Assembly (NCBI RefSeq): GCF_018130215.1
Contig: NZ_JAFCKQ010000025.1
Span: 41,400 to 105,399, forward strand
Reading direction: 5' to 3'
Length of the DNA: 64,000 nt
Source of the DNA: Bradyrhizobium jicamae
Lineage (GTDB): Bacteria > Pseudomonadota > Alphaproteobacteria > Rhizobiales > Xanthobacteraceae
The notes below the pieces were generated by a model. It was not told the origin of the DNA. It was given only the letters and a program-made list of their open reading frames with translations, and made no database searches. How positions within the stretch are numbered: position 1 is the first letter of the stretch; each line of letters starts with the position of its first letter. This document shows, one piece after another, positions 1-8,161 of this stretch. A program made the position numbers and the translations under genes.

Positions 1-882
1 CTGCGCGATCTCGGTACCTGCGGCGTATTTATCCCCGGCGCTCGCCTCGATCGTGGTGGCGAAGGCGAGGATCGCGGTGAGGTTCTGACCGAATTCATCA
101 TGCAACTCGCGCGCCAGCGCACGCCGCTCGTCGCTGCGGATCTCGAGCAGGCGGCGGGTCAGGACGGCGCGTTCCTCCTGGGCCTGCGCCAGGCGGTCGC
201 CGAGATCGCTGACGGCCTGTCCGATCATCGCGAGTTCCATCGAGCGGATGCGCGGCAGTGCGGTGCGGTATTGGCCATCAGCCATCCGCTGCAGCGCCGA
301 GACGATCGAGCGGGCCGGCGCCAGCGTATGCGCGATCGCCAGTGACGCCAGCAGCGCGATCGCCAGCGCCATCAGGAGCGCAACGTGGATGTTCTCCAGG
401 ATGTGCCGCCAGGCCAGCGCGATCGCGGCCTGCGGATCGGCGTTTGCAAGCACGGTTCCCGCGGTCGCGGCACGGGCGCTGATCGGCCGGGAGACGGTTG
501 CGTGGTTGCCGAGGACGGTCTGCACCGTCGCCGCGAACCAGCGCGGCGGCGCCGTGCCGATACCCTTGCTCTGACCGCACAGCGGCTTCTCGAATGCACC
601 TGACGGCTCGAACTGCACGCAGATTCCGGGCGAGATCAGCCCCATCGTCTCGATGGTGCGCCAGTCCGGCGCCGGCAGCAATTGGTCGCGCATGCGGTTG
701 CTGCGCAACAGCAGTTCGCGCCAGTACAGCGCTTCGAGCGCCTGCGAGACGCGCTCGGCGGAGGCTGATGTCGAGCGATCGACGCTGCGATAGGCGTCGA
801 TCGTGGCCCAGATGGTCGCGGCCCCAAGGCACAGCGCGACGATGACGAGCAGGCGGGCGACCAGTTGAAGCACGAGGCGCAT
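1..882 (-). CDS. Sensor histidine kinase, NarX/UhpB type (N-terminal part; runs off the window)
   Basis: The reading frame starts at ATG 882 and stays open to base 1, giving 294 residues without a stop. A membrane helix follows the start (about residues 5-25). A periplasmic stretch and a second helix (about 165-190) lead into a HAMP-like linker. The H-box reads RALARELHDEFGQN with the phospho-accepting His at residue 261, typical of HisKA_3 kinases that pair with NarL/LuxR-type regulators. The ATP-binding domain lies outside the window. It is divergent from the channel module at 1149. The kinase class is secure; the signal and partner are unknown. Confidence 0.85.
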   Translation of the reverse strand, partial: MRLVLQLVARLLVIVALCLGAATIWATIDAYRSVDRSTSASAERVSQALEALYWRELLLRSNRMRDQLLPAPDWRTIETMGLISPGICVQFEPSGAFEKPLCGQSKGIGTAPPRWFAATVQTVLGNHATVSRPISARAATAGTVLANADPQAAIALAWRHILENIHVALLMALAIALLASLAIAHTLAPARSIVSALQRMADGQYRTALPRIRSMELAMIGQAVSDLGDRLAQAQEERAVLTRRLLEIRSDERRALARELHDEFGQNLTAILAFATTIEASAGDKYAAGTEIAQ

Positions 883-900
883 GCGATCCACTCCAGTGCC

Positions 901-939
901 AGAGCATGACCCGGAAAGGTGTTAAGCGGTTTTCTCCGG
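901..939. repeat. Dispersed repeat, AGCATGAYCCGGAAA family (copy 1)
   Basis: The core is a CATGACCCGGAAAGG motif followed by GTTAAGCGGTTTTC. Related copies occur at 33475, 40532 and 55396 in this window, always between genes. This copy lacks a clean right-hand palindrome arm. Confidence 0.6.
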
Positions 940-1148
940 CCGTCTTGCTCGAAAGAGAAGTCACAGCGCGATATGTTTCGCGCGTTGCAGGGCGAAGCCT
1001 AACAGCAGGGCCGTTTCCGGCCAATCGAAACAGGCCTAAGGAGATGCAGGTCGGGAAATTTGCCCGACCAAGTTTGGGCAGATGTCTTTGGACGGCGCCG
1101 GCCCGCTCTGGTGTAACGTGACGGTCTCGCAAGGAGAGGTGACGCAGC

Positions 1149-1913
1149 ATGAGCGCCAGGATCGAAGCTGTGGCCGGCACGGACGCCGCGGAACGCAGCG
1201 TGCTGCTGATCTGGATGATCTTCACCGGCCTGTCCGTCTTCGCCGCTTTCCTGCTCTGGCGCTACGGGCTGATCCGCCGCATGGTCAGTTCCGACCGCAC
1301 CTATATCTCGAGCGTCATCGCCGTCCTCTACATCGTGACCTGCATCCATTGCTTCTGGCGGACCCGGGCGATCGCGCGTGAAGGGGAGGTTGCGCGCGGC
1401 TGTCGCGCGATTCTGGCCTCGCCCGATGGCACCAGGGCGCTCGACGCCGGTGCGCGCGGCCTGCCCGGCGGGTTGGTGACCGATCACATCAAGAGCCTGG
1501 TGCAGAAGGCCGAGGCACAGGGCATGGGGAAAGGCTCGGGCCGGATCGACCAGACGCTGCTGCTCCGGACGCTGGCGGACCGCCTGCGTGGTTCCAACGG
1601 CTTTGGCGCCTTCGTCTCCGACACGCTGATGAAACTCGGCCTGCTCGGCACCATCATCGGCTTCATCATCATGCTGGCGCCGATCGCGACCCTTGATGCC
1701 GCCGACAAGGTCGCGATGAAATCGTCGATGGGGCTGATGAGCGACGGCATGGCAGTCGCGATGTACACGACGCTGGCCGGGCTGATCGGCTCGATCCTGG
1801 TGCGGATCCAGTACTACATGCTGGATAGCGCGACCCAGCGGGTGTTTTCCGACGCCGTCGTGCTGACCGAGACGCACGTCACCCCGGCCCTGGAACGCCG
1901 TCATGATGGATGA
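1149..1913 (+). CDS. MotA/TolQ/ExbB-like proton channel family protein
   Basis: This 254-residue membrane protein has hydrophobic helices near residues 20-38 and 55-72. A helix pair in the C-terminal half (about 160-180 and 200-220) holds a KLGLLGTIIGFI motif and a second small-residue-rich helix, as in the MotA/TolQ/ExbB channel domain. Such proteins use the ion gradient to drive a partner anchored by one helix. The next gene overlaps its end by 11 bases and encodes exactly such a single-helix protein, so the three genes at 1149-3178 are likely one operon and one complex. The substrate or task is not apparent; no TonB or flagellar genes are nearby. Confidence 0.7.
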   Translation: MSARIEAVAGTDAAERSVLLIWMIFTGLSVFAAFLLWRYGLIRRMVSSDRTYISSVIAVLYIVTCIHCFWRTRAIAREGEVARGCRAILASPDGTRALDAGARGLPGGLVTDHIKSLVQKAEAQGMGKGSGRIDQTLLLRTLADRLRGSNGFGAFVSDTLMKLGLLGTIIGFIIMLAPIATLDAADKVAMKSSMGLMSDGMAVAMYTTLAGLIGSILVRIQYYMLDSATQRVFSDAVVLTETHVTPALERRHDG

Positions 1914-2577
1914 GTTCGGCCTCTATCCGCGCGAGGAGCCATTCGACCCGCTCGGCGTGATGCTTTTCAAGGCGCTGCAGGTGATCGCCTTCCTGTTCTT
2001 CCTGGCGCTGCTTGCGGTGTCGCCGGATTCAAAGGACGGCAAGATCGACTCCAAGGCCGAATTCATCATCACGATGGACTGGCCGGACAACCACCCTGAC
2101 GATCTGGACCTGTTCGTGCAGGACCCCGCCGGCAACATCGCCTGGTACCGGCACCGCGAGGCCGGCTTCCTGACGCTTGACCGCGACGATCGCGGCGGCG
2201 CCAACGATTTCATCGTCGTCAACGGCAAGAAGATCGCCTCGCCCATCCGCGAGGAGATCGTCACCGTGCGCGGCATCCTGGCCGGCGAATACACCGTCAA
2301 CGTCTCGCATTTCTCGGCCACGACAGGCGAACCGGTCGAGGCCAATGTGAAGGTGCAGAAGCTCAATCCGACGGCGCAGGTGATCTTCGACGACAAGCTC
2401 ACGGTCAATCACACCGGCGACGAGAAGACCGCGGTCCGCTTCCGTCTCGACGCCGAGGGCAAGGTGGTCAACGTCGACCAGCGGCCGAAGTCGCTGCTGG
2501 AGACGTTCCGCATGGGCTGGCGCAATGGCGCCGACATCGATCCGAAGACCGGCGTGAGGACTCTGGGCCGTGACTAG
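1903..2577 (+). CDS. Single-helix periplasmic protein, possible ExbD-position partner with YfaP/DUF2135-like domain
   Basis: The 224-residue protein has a short cytoplasmic head with an acidic residue (D16) just before one membrane helix (about 19-41), as in ExbD/TolR. A periplasmic domain follows, with a DLDLFVQDPAG stretch that resembles the beta-sandwich of YfaP-like (DUF2135) proteins and no OmpA peptidoglycan-binding motif. Translation overlaps the ExbB-like gene upstream and the membrane gene downstream (8 bases). I infer a stator-type partner with an unusual periplasmic domain. The YfaP resemblance is moderate and the cargo is unknown. Confidence 0.5.
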   Translation: MMDEFGLYPREEPFDPLGVMLFKALQVIAFLFFLALLAVSPDSKDGKIDSKAEFIITMDWPDNHPDDLDLFVQDPAGNIAWYRHREAGFLTLDRDDRGGANDFIVVNGKKIASPIREEIVTVRGILAGEYTVNVSHFSATTGEPVEANVKVQKLNPTAQVIFDDKLTVNHTGDEKTAVRFRLDAEGKVVNVDQRPKSLLETFRMGWRNGADIDPKTGVRTLGRD

Positions 2578-3178
2578 CCTGCAGTCGGTCATCCTCACGC
2601 TCGCGGTCGCCTATGCGGTGATCGGTGCGCTCTTGTTGATCGTGCTGGTCTATGCGCGCCTGCACTGGTCGCTGAAGGCCGTGGCGATCGTCGTGACCAG
2701 CGCTTTCTATGTCATCAGCTTTGGCGGCATGCGCGGGCTGCTCGGCTGGGCCTCGACGGAAACGCTGCCGGCCAACTTCAAGCTGCTGGCCACGCGGATC
2801 GTGGAGCCGCATTCGCTGGAAGGCGACCCGGGCTCGATCTATCTCTGGGTCGAGGAACTCGATGACGACAATCGGCCGAGCGCGATTCCGCGTGCCTTCC
2901 GAATTCCCTACAGCGAGGCGCTCGCCGAGCAGACCCACACCGCCGACACCGAAGTCAAGGCCGGGCACCCGCAGGGCGGGCGGGCAGCGGATTTCGGCGG
3001 CGGCGAGGGGACCATTCTGGACCTCGTCAGGGAATACATCACCCCGAAGACGGTTCTCGAAACCTCAGGCGGGGATTCCACGACCGGCGTCTTCGTGCCT
3101 CCGCCGGCGGGCGCCCAGGGCTCGGTCTTCAACCCCCTGCCGCCGCCCCGGATGCCGCCCAAGGACGCACAGCAATAG
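2570..3178 (+). CDS. Hypothetical membrane protein of the ExbB-like module
   Basis: This 202-residue protein (GTG start overlapping the previous stop) has two N-terminal hydrophobic helices (about 4-28 and 35-58). A soluble part follows that contains IYLWVEELDD and ends in a proline-rich tail. I do not recognise a family. Its tight overlap with the two preceding genes suggests a third component of the same membrane complex. Confidence 0.55.
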   Translation: MTSLQSVILTLAVAYAVIGALLLIVLVYARLHWSLKAVAIVVTSAFYVISFGGMRGLLGWASTETLPANFKLLATRIVEPHSLEGDPGSIYLWVEELDDDNRPSAIPRAFRIPYSEALAEQTHTADTEVKAGHPQGGRAADFGGGEGTILDLVREYITPKTVLETSGGDSTTGVFVPPPAGAQGSVFNPLPPPRMPPKDAQQ

Positions 3179-3224
3179 CGGGGCTGTCCGCCGGGCCGGT
3201 TCCCTGCGCGGGTCGCCGGCCAAC

Positions 3225-3278
3225 GAACTTAAAAAGTTCGATGACAGATATTGAAATCTGTCAGCGCGATGGTATATT
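3225..3278 (+). promoter_or_regulatory. Promoter with two inverted repeats upstream of the small ORF-tetR unit
   Basis: A 15-base inverted repeat GAACTT-AAA-AAGTTC lies at about 3225-3239. A perfect 8-base inverted repeat TGACAGAT-N6-ATCTGTCA lies at 3242-3263. The second overlaps a candidate -35 TTGAAA (3251-3256); a -10 TATATT follows at 3273-3278 after 16 bases. This arrangement fits a TetR operator that represses the regulator's own transcription. Confidence 0.55.
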
Positions 3279-3366
3279 CCCTTTGGCTCCAGGCTGGGGG
3301 TGTGCGGGTTTTCCGGCACCTGGCCGGGATCCAACGTTTAAGTGACTACCTCTAAGGACTACCGAA

Positions 3367-3501
3367 ATGACGATAGAAATCTTTCAATTGACCGCCCAGA
3401 TTCAACAGTGGCTCAATCATCGCGTCGCCCGCCATTTGGCCGCCCAGGCCGCCAAATTCACCCGCGGCCATGACAGCGAGAACCAGACGGTGAACGCATG
3501 A
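3367..3501 (+). CDS. Small 44-residue protein translationally coupled to TetR
   Basis: The ORF begins at ATG 3367, 9 bases after a TAAGGA ribosome-binding site. It ends in a TGA that overlaps the tetR ATG (ATGA at 3498-3501). The peptide is polar and helix-prone, with an IFQLTAQIQQWLNHRVARHL segment that is probably amphipathic. I know no family for it. The overlap, the ribosome-binding site and the promoter upstream argue that it is translated. It could be a regulator leader peptide or a small accessory protein. Confidence 0.5.
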   Translation: MTIEIFQLTAQIQQWLNHRVARHLAAQAAKFTRGHDSENQTVNA

Positions 3502-4094
3502 ACGAGGCGGTGGTCCTGACTCCCGAGCGGATCCTCGAAGCAACCGAGGATGTTTTGCGGCGCTTCGGGCTCGCCAAGGCCACCGTCGTCGACGTTGCCC
3601 GCGCGCTGGATGTCAGCCACGGCAGCGTCTACCGCCACTTCCCCAGCAAGGCCTCGCTGCGCGATGCCGTCGCCAAGCGCTGGCTTGACCGGGCCAATGA
3701 GCCGCTGTGCAAGCTCGCAGCGGCCGATGGCCCGGCGCCGGAGCGGCTGGAGAAATGGCTGCGCACGATGTTTGCGATCAAGCAGAAGAAGGTCTGTGAC
3801 GATCCCGAGATGTTCGCGACCTATCTGGCGCTGGCGCAGGAAGCGCGCGAGGTAGTGGAGTCCTACAAGGACAAGCAGGTCGACCTGCTTGCGAAGATCC
3901 TGTCTGATGGCGTCGCGCAGGGCGTGTTCGAAATCGACGACGTCAAGGCGACCGCGCGCGCGGTGTTCGATTCCACCGTCCGCTACCATCACCCCGCGCA
4001 TGCCGAGGAATGGGCCAAGCCGGAATGTCCGGCACGGATCGAAGCGCTGATCTCGCTATTGCTGCGTGGCCTGCAGGCGCCGTGCAAGCATTAA
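3498..4094 (+). CDS. TetR/AcrR family transcriptional regulator
   Basis: The 198-residue protein carries an N-terminal TetR helix-turn-helix (about residues 12-58) with GLAKATVVDVARAL and the recognition-helix signature HGSVYRHFPSK. The C-terminal two thirds is a variable helical ligand-binding domain. It is coupled to the 44-residue ORF by an ATGA overlap and both follow an inverted-repeat operator, so autorepression is likely. No efflux gene sits on the same strand, so its target beyond itself is unclear. Confidence 0.85.
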   Translation: MNEAVVLTPERILEATEDVLRRFGLAKATVVDVARALDVSHGSVYRHFPSKASLRDAVAKRWLDRANEPLCKLAAADGPAPERLEKWLRTMFAIKQKKVCDDPEMFATYLALAQEAREVVESYKDKQVDLLAKILSDGVAQGVFEIDDVKATARAVFDSTVRYHHPAHAEEWAKPECPARIEALISLLLRGLQAPCKH

Positions 4095-4131
4095 TCTGCC
4101 TCCGGATTGAATGCCGCAGGCGCGTGCTCCG

Positions 4132-4491
4132 TCATTGGCTGCCGGCCTTCTCGCACGGGTAGGCATCCTGCAACCCCCACAGCAGCAGGGACGCGACCAA
4201 CCAATCACCTTTCGCTGACCGCTTGTCGGCCGACTTGAGCATGATCTCCTCGGTCTGCTCGGTGGTCAGTGCGAGGTTTTCGGGCATGCAGAACGCCATT
4301 TGGCCGCCATGGCGCCGCAACCACGCATTGGTGGCCATCAGGCCGCCCCTCACGCCGTCGAGATACATCTGATTGAAGAAGCGAAACGTCTCGTTCTTCG
4401 GATTGCGATAGGAATCCAGGCGCACATCGGCGGCGGCGGCAGGAACTGCCGTGAGCGCCAAGAAACACGTCGACAATATCCAATTGTTCAT
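4132..4491 (-). CDS. Secreted Rap1a/Tai-like domain protein
   Basis: The 119-residue product has a cleavable signal peptide (about 1-20, ending AAAA). A small helical domain follows with FNQMYLDGVRGGLMATN, CMPENL and a C-terminal Cys. The two cysteines and the YLDGVRGGL pattern resemble the Rap1a/Tai domain first seen in type VI amidase immunity proteins but common as an orphan periplasmic domain in rhizobia. No effector gene is adjacent, so an immunity role is not supported. Confidence 0.55.
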   Translation of the reverse strand: MNNWILSTCFLALTAVPAAAADVRLDSYRNPKNETFRFFNQMYLDGVRGGLMATNAWLRRHGGQMAFCMPENLALTTEQTEEIMLKSADKRSAKGDWLVASLLLWGLQDAYPCEKAGSQ

Positions 4492-4851
4492 TGCTGCGGT
4501 TTCCCCGCCTTTGCGGCGGCATCCTTGCCGGCCGCTCCGTCAGTCTATCTGCAGCCGGATGCTGAAGTACAGGATGGTGAAGGTTACCGTGTCGTGGGCC
4601 GATAGGTCTTCGCGCCTGCGCGGCCCGATTGCGAGCCGGGGCTTTGCAGCTTTCCCGTATCAAGACTAACGACGGCGTCGACCGCGTCCATTGTTGCGCG
4701 GCCTTCCCGACGTTTCTTCACATCAGCCTTCAATCGAGCGCAGCACAGATCACCTGAAGAAGACGGTGGCGTGAGCGAGTTGGTTCGATCCCGGAAAATG
4801 CGAAGGCGGGCGGCCTGGTCTGCATAGCCACCCCAGCCCTAAGGTTCGACA
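4492..4851. other. Intergenic region without a convincing gene
   Basis: This stretch separates the Rap1a-like gene from the end of the phosphonate operon. No ORF with coding character, strong terminator or RNA gene is visible. It probably holds the promoter of the Rap1a-like gene and the 3' end of the phosphonate operon transcript. Confidence 0.5.
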
Positions 4852-5682
4852 TCAGCTCCAAAACCTCAACGGCTCTTGAGCGCCCCAGTAGCCAATGAAA
4901 GCCGAGGCTGCGACGCGTGGCCGTCCTTCGATTTTCGAGACCGCATGCAGATGGCTCGACCGAAAGAGAATCAGATCGCCCACCTCCGGTGCAATTTGTG
5001 CATCAGGCGCGCCAAGCGACTCGGGATCTATGCCATGACCACCTGCCTGCTTCATCGCTTCATATTCATCGTCTGGCAGGCGTCTCGACCAGAGCTGAAG
5101 CACCCCTCCAGCATCTGCCTTGTCCAGATAGATGTTGGCCGCCAGCTGGTCTTTAATCGATCGGGCGATGATCAGGTCCGGGCCGTCGCGCCTGAGTGAA
5201 TCCTGATGCGGTCTCGCAAAGCTTCCATTCTCGAAAATCCGGGTGAGCCCGACGAAGCATGTTCGACCATCAATCTTGAGAGTGACGGATCCTGCGGGCC
5301 ACAGCTCGTCCATTTCAAGGCGAAGCCTGTCGATTGGCCATGCACATACGTTGCAAACCGCGCGCAGCTCTCGGAGAAAATCTGGTGCGCTGGCGAGATA
5401 CAGCTCTCGAACGGCTTCATTGCCACGCGCATTTACAAATGGCGTACCGATACGGTTCAGATTGGTGGCGCGCTCGTAAGCGTTCACTTTGAACCTGCGC
5501 TATAGCGCTTCCACCAATTCAGGTGACCGCTCCGGGGGAAAGTAGTGCGGTATCCTGAGCGCCAACAACTGGCCGCCCAAGAGATCCTGCAGATCCGTGA
5601 GCGTAAGCCTTTCCGCAGCCCGTACCCGGGAGTTCCCGGCCAAAATACGGCCTGGTTCAACCAAACTCCGTGTCAATAGCAC
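4852..5682 (-). pseudogene. 2OG-Fe(II) oxygenase interrupted by an in-frame amber codon
   Basis: Read from GTG 5682, the frame gives 60 residues ending LVEAL, then TAG at 5502-5500. The same frame then continues for about 215 residues to 4852. The downstream part has the iron-binding facial triad of the Fe/2-oxoglutarate oxygenase fold: ARPHQD (H and D) and SSHLHAVS (distal H), followed by a RPRVAAS arginine that would bind 2-oxoglutarate. The upstream part (LLGGQLLALRIPHYF) matches the usual N-terminus, so one gene of about 276 codons carries a nonsense mutation. A GTG at 5487 could restart translation and give 211 residues with all metal ligands. It would be the tailoring enzyme of the phosphonate operon and overlaps the MFS gene by 26 bases. 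Confidence 0.75.
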
Positions 5683-6886
5683 TCTTCCTTCTTTTACCAG
5701 CGATACCGATGAAGTGGATCAAGGTGGCCAGACCCAGCGCCACGGCGATCACAGCCACAAATGACCAACTGCGAGCGCCGTTGTCCGAAAGGTATCCGTA
5801 AGAGAGTGTACCGATCACCATTCCGATTGAACGCATGGCTCCCTCGGCCGCCATCACCAGACCAATGTATGACCCGGCACTGGCACCCCCGTGCTTTCGT
5901 GAAATTTCGTCGAGATATGGAACGATAATAATCTCACCAACAATGAACACGACGCCGCCAATGACGATCAGGGTCCACGTTTCCGTGAGCGTCATCAACA
6001 ATAGCCCTAGTGTGAAGAATGTTGTCGCCAAACCGGGATACCGGTCGATCTTCAGAAATGTCTGATCAAATCTCTTGAACAGATAGCCGTTAAACCCAAA
6101 CGTCAAAAAAAGAGCTGATATTGCGGTCGCGGTGTACAGGCAGGCGATAATATGAATATCGTTCACCGAGTCGGATATATACTTCGGAATTATCGTTCCC
6201 CAGTTGCCGTAGAGGATCAGCGGAGGAACGAGTCGCAAAATATCATGGTAGAAGTCACCGTTTCCAAGCGCCTCGATGATGGATCCCCCCGGAGCTGACT
6301 GGTTCGTCGCTTCATCAGGCTTCTTACGAGTGCCCACACCAAACAAGACGACTGACGCAGCGAACAAACAAAGCAGGAAAGCGATAAAGCTCTTCCAACC
6401 CAGTGCCGACAATATGTAGGCGGCAGCCAAATTTCCGCACAGTGATCCGGATGTCATCAATACTGCGCGGAGGGAGATCGTTTGCCGCATTCCAGTTCGG
6501 TCCTGTGTGGCAATGATCCTTCTGTTGAACAGCACTCGCGCCGCTGCGAAGGCTGCGCCGAGGGCGGCAAGCGCGATCGACAGCGGCATGAGGGACCGCG
6601 CCAGATAGAAGCACGCAAAGACTCCCAGGTAGATGGCGAGCAGAACCAGTGATGCTGTGCGTGCGGTTGAGCGCTCGACTGCTCCGCCGGCCAATACGGC
6701 ACAAGCGGATTGAGCGATCACAAACACATTCAACAGGAGTGCAATCTTTCCATATGTGAAATTGCCGATATCATGAAAGACTACGAAGAAGTACGGCAGC
6801 AGCGCGCCTCGGGCCATGAATATCAGGCCGCTTGAAATAGCCGCCCACGCTCCACCCGTTTCGATGCCCGTGAAGAACTGACGCAT
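5657..6886 (-). CDS. MFS transporter, probable product exporter of the phosphonate operon
   Basis: The 409-residue protein has about twelve hydrophobic helices in two halves joined by a polar loop near residues 190-210 (GTRKKPDEATNQ). It begins with a GGAWAAISSGLIFMARG helix. MFS carriers of this size inside small biosynthetic operons usually export the product and give self-protection. It starts 15 bases after the ATP-grasp stop and its end overlaps the oxygenase frame, so it belongs to the same transcript. Base composition is markedly lower in GC than the flanks: 22 of 60 bases at 6061-6120. Confidence 0.8.
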   Translation of the reverse strand: MRQFFTGIETGGAWAAISSGLIFMARGALLPYFFVVFHDIGNFTYGKIALLLNVFVIAQSACAVLAGGAVERSTARTASLVLLAIYLGVFACFYLARSLMPLSIALAALGAAFAAARVLFNRRIIATQDRTGMRQTISLRAVLMTSGSLCGNLAAAYILSALGWKSFIAFLLCLFAASVVLFGVGTRKKPDEATNQSAPGGSIIEALGNGDFYHDILRLVPPLILYGNWGTIIPKYISDSVNDIHIIACLYTATAISALFLTFGFNGYLFKRFDQTFLKIDRYPGLATTFFTLGLLLMTLTETWTLIVIGGVVFIVGEIIIVPYLDEISRKHGGASAGSYIGLVMAAEGAMRSIGMVIGTLSYGYLSDNGARSWSFVAVIAVALGLATLIHFIGIAGKRRKSAIDTEFG

Positions 6887-6901
6887 AGCTTCGCAGTTCC
6901 T

Positions 6902-8161
6902 CTAGCCAACCGAGTAGAAATCTTGGTCGCTCAATATGGAGCGTACGGTCGTCTCAAGCTCGAAGCGCGCCTCGGAAGTCAACGTGATGCTGGACGGCGG
7001 CAGGAATCCTTCATGAGCTGGCCCCACACGTTCGCCGACCTTCGCGCGGACGTTGACGGCTTCCAAACCAGCGCAATTCCGTTTCACTCTCTCGATGCCG
7101 GGCGAACCGAGATAGTTCCCCGCTTTGAGCGGAAACGGGGAAATCACCGCGACGCTATTGGAAAGTACGTGGACGATTTCCGGGTCGTGTCCCTCCAGGA
7201 CGCGAGCGTATTGCTCGATGAGGGATATTCCAAAGGCTCTCTCCATGAGTGCGTTGCGCCCGCCCCCCACGCGAGCGGCAACCTCAAGAAGCTTTGGCCC
7301 GTTGTCGCCAACGACGATTTCGACATGCGCGATGCAGTTGGCGAGGCCGATTGCCCTTACAGAGGATTCGGCTAGAGCAAATGCCTCTCCTTGCTGTTCT
7401 GTTGAAAGTGAACTGGGGACCAGTCTCGCAATGTGTGCAAACCCCACTTGGTCGAAGTCCATATTTGTCCAGATGTCGACAATCGGACTGCAATAAGGCG
7501 TGCCGTCGCGGCTCACGACGACGTCCACCGAAACACACCTGCCCGTTATGAACTCCTCGGCTTGCATCTTGGCGGGAGTTTTCGTCTTCCCGAGCTTGTC
7601 GAGCAACCTGCGTACCTCGGGACAGTCGCGCTGATACGCTTCCACGAGGGCGTGCTCGTCCCTGCACAGCGACACAAACATGCTTCCGAAGAGGTTTGCC
7701 GGCTTCAGAACGATCGGAAACTCGACGCGGTTCGCAAAAGTCCTCAGTTCGTCCAAATTGTTGATCTCGGCAAATTGAACAGTGTTCGCAGGTGGCAACT
7801 TGCGCGCAAAACGCTCGCGCATCCTGAACTTGTCCAATGCGATCGACGCCGCTTCTGGCGTCGGTCCCGGATATCCGTATTTTTGGGTCAAGCGGGCATG
7901 GTCGTGAACCGATGTCTCAATTGTAGTCAGCAGTATCGTTCGCTCACGCCATCCAGCAAGGACCTGAATCAGCTCGTCTGGCTGGCTCGTTGAAAAATCG
8001 ACCGACGCAACGAATCCAACGTCGTTGGGGTCGGGAGCGGGCACCGGACAATTATTGTCCCGTAGGAGTGCAATCTCGTACCCCATCTGGCGCAGAGGCC
8101 TATAGTCGGCCGGCCGAACTGCCCCCAGAAAGAGCGCAGTACCCGAGGTCACGCGCGTCAC
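6902..8161 (-). CDS. ATP-grasp ligase (carboxylate-amine ligase) of the phosphonate operon
   Basis: This 419-residue protein has the ATP-grasp order. A pre-ATP-grasp Rossmann-like domain comes first (about 1-110). The ATP-grasp subdomain follows with FPIVLKPANLFGS (Lys and glycine-rich loop), then MQAEEFITGRCVSVD. The metal-binding end is HVEIVV ... LLEVAARVGGG, where the two Glu ligate Mg. Such enzymes form acyl-phosphates and couple a carboxylate to an amine, often making dipeptides. Next to a PEP mutase and a transaminase, the natural guess is ligation of phosphonoalanine to another amino acid. The GTG start overlaps the aminotransferase stop as GTGA. Confidence 0.8.
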   Translation of the reverse strand: MTRVTSGTALFLGAVRPADYRPLRQMGYEIALLRDNNCPVPAPDPNDVGFVASVDFSTSQPDELIQVLAGWRERTILLTTIETSVHDHARLTQKYGYPGPTPEAASIALDKFRMRERFARKLPPANTVQFAEINNLDELRTFANRVEFPIVLKPANLFGSMFVSLCRDEHALVEAYQRDCPEVRRLLDKLGKTKTPAKMQAEEFITGRCVSVDVVVSRDGTPYCSPIVDIWTNMDFDQVGFAHIARLVPSSLSTEQQGEAFALAESSVRAIGLANCIAHVEIVVGDNGPKLLEVAARVGGGRNALMERAFGISLIEQYARVLEGHDPEIVHVLSNSVAVISPFPLKAGNYLGSPGIERVKRNCAGLEAVNVRAKVGERVGPAHEGFLPPSSITLTSEARFELETTVRSILSDQDFYSVG

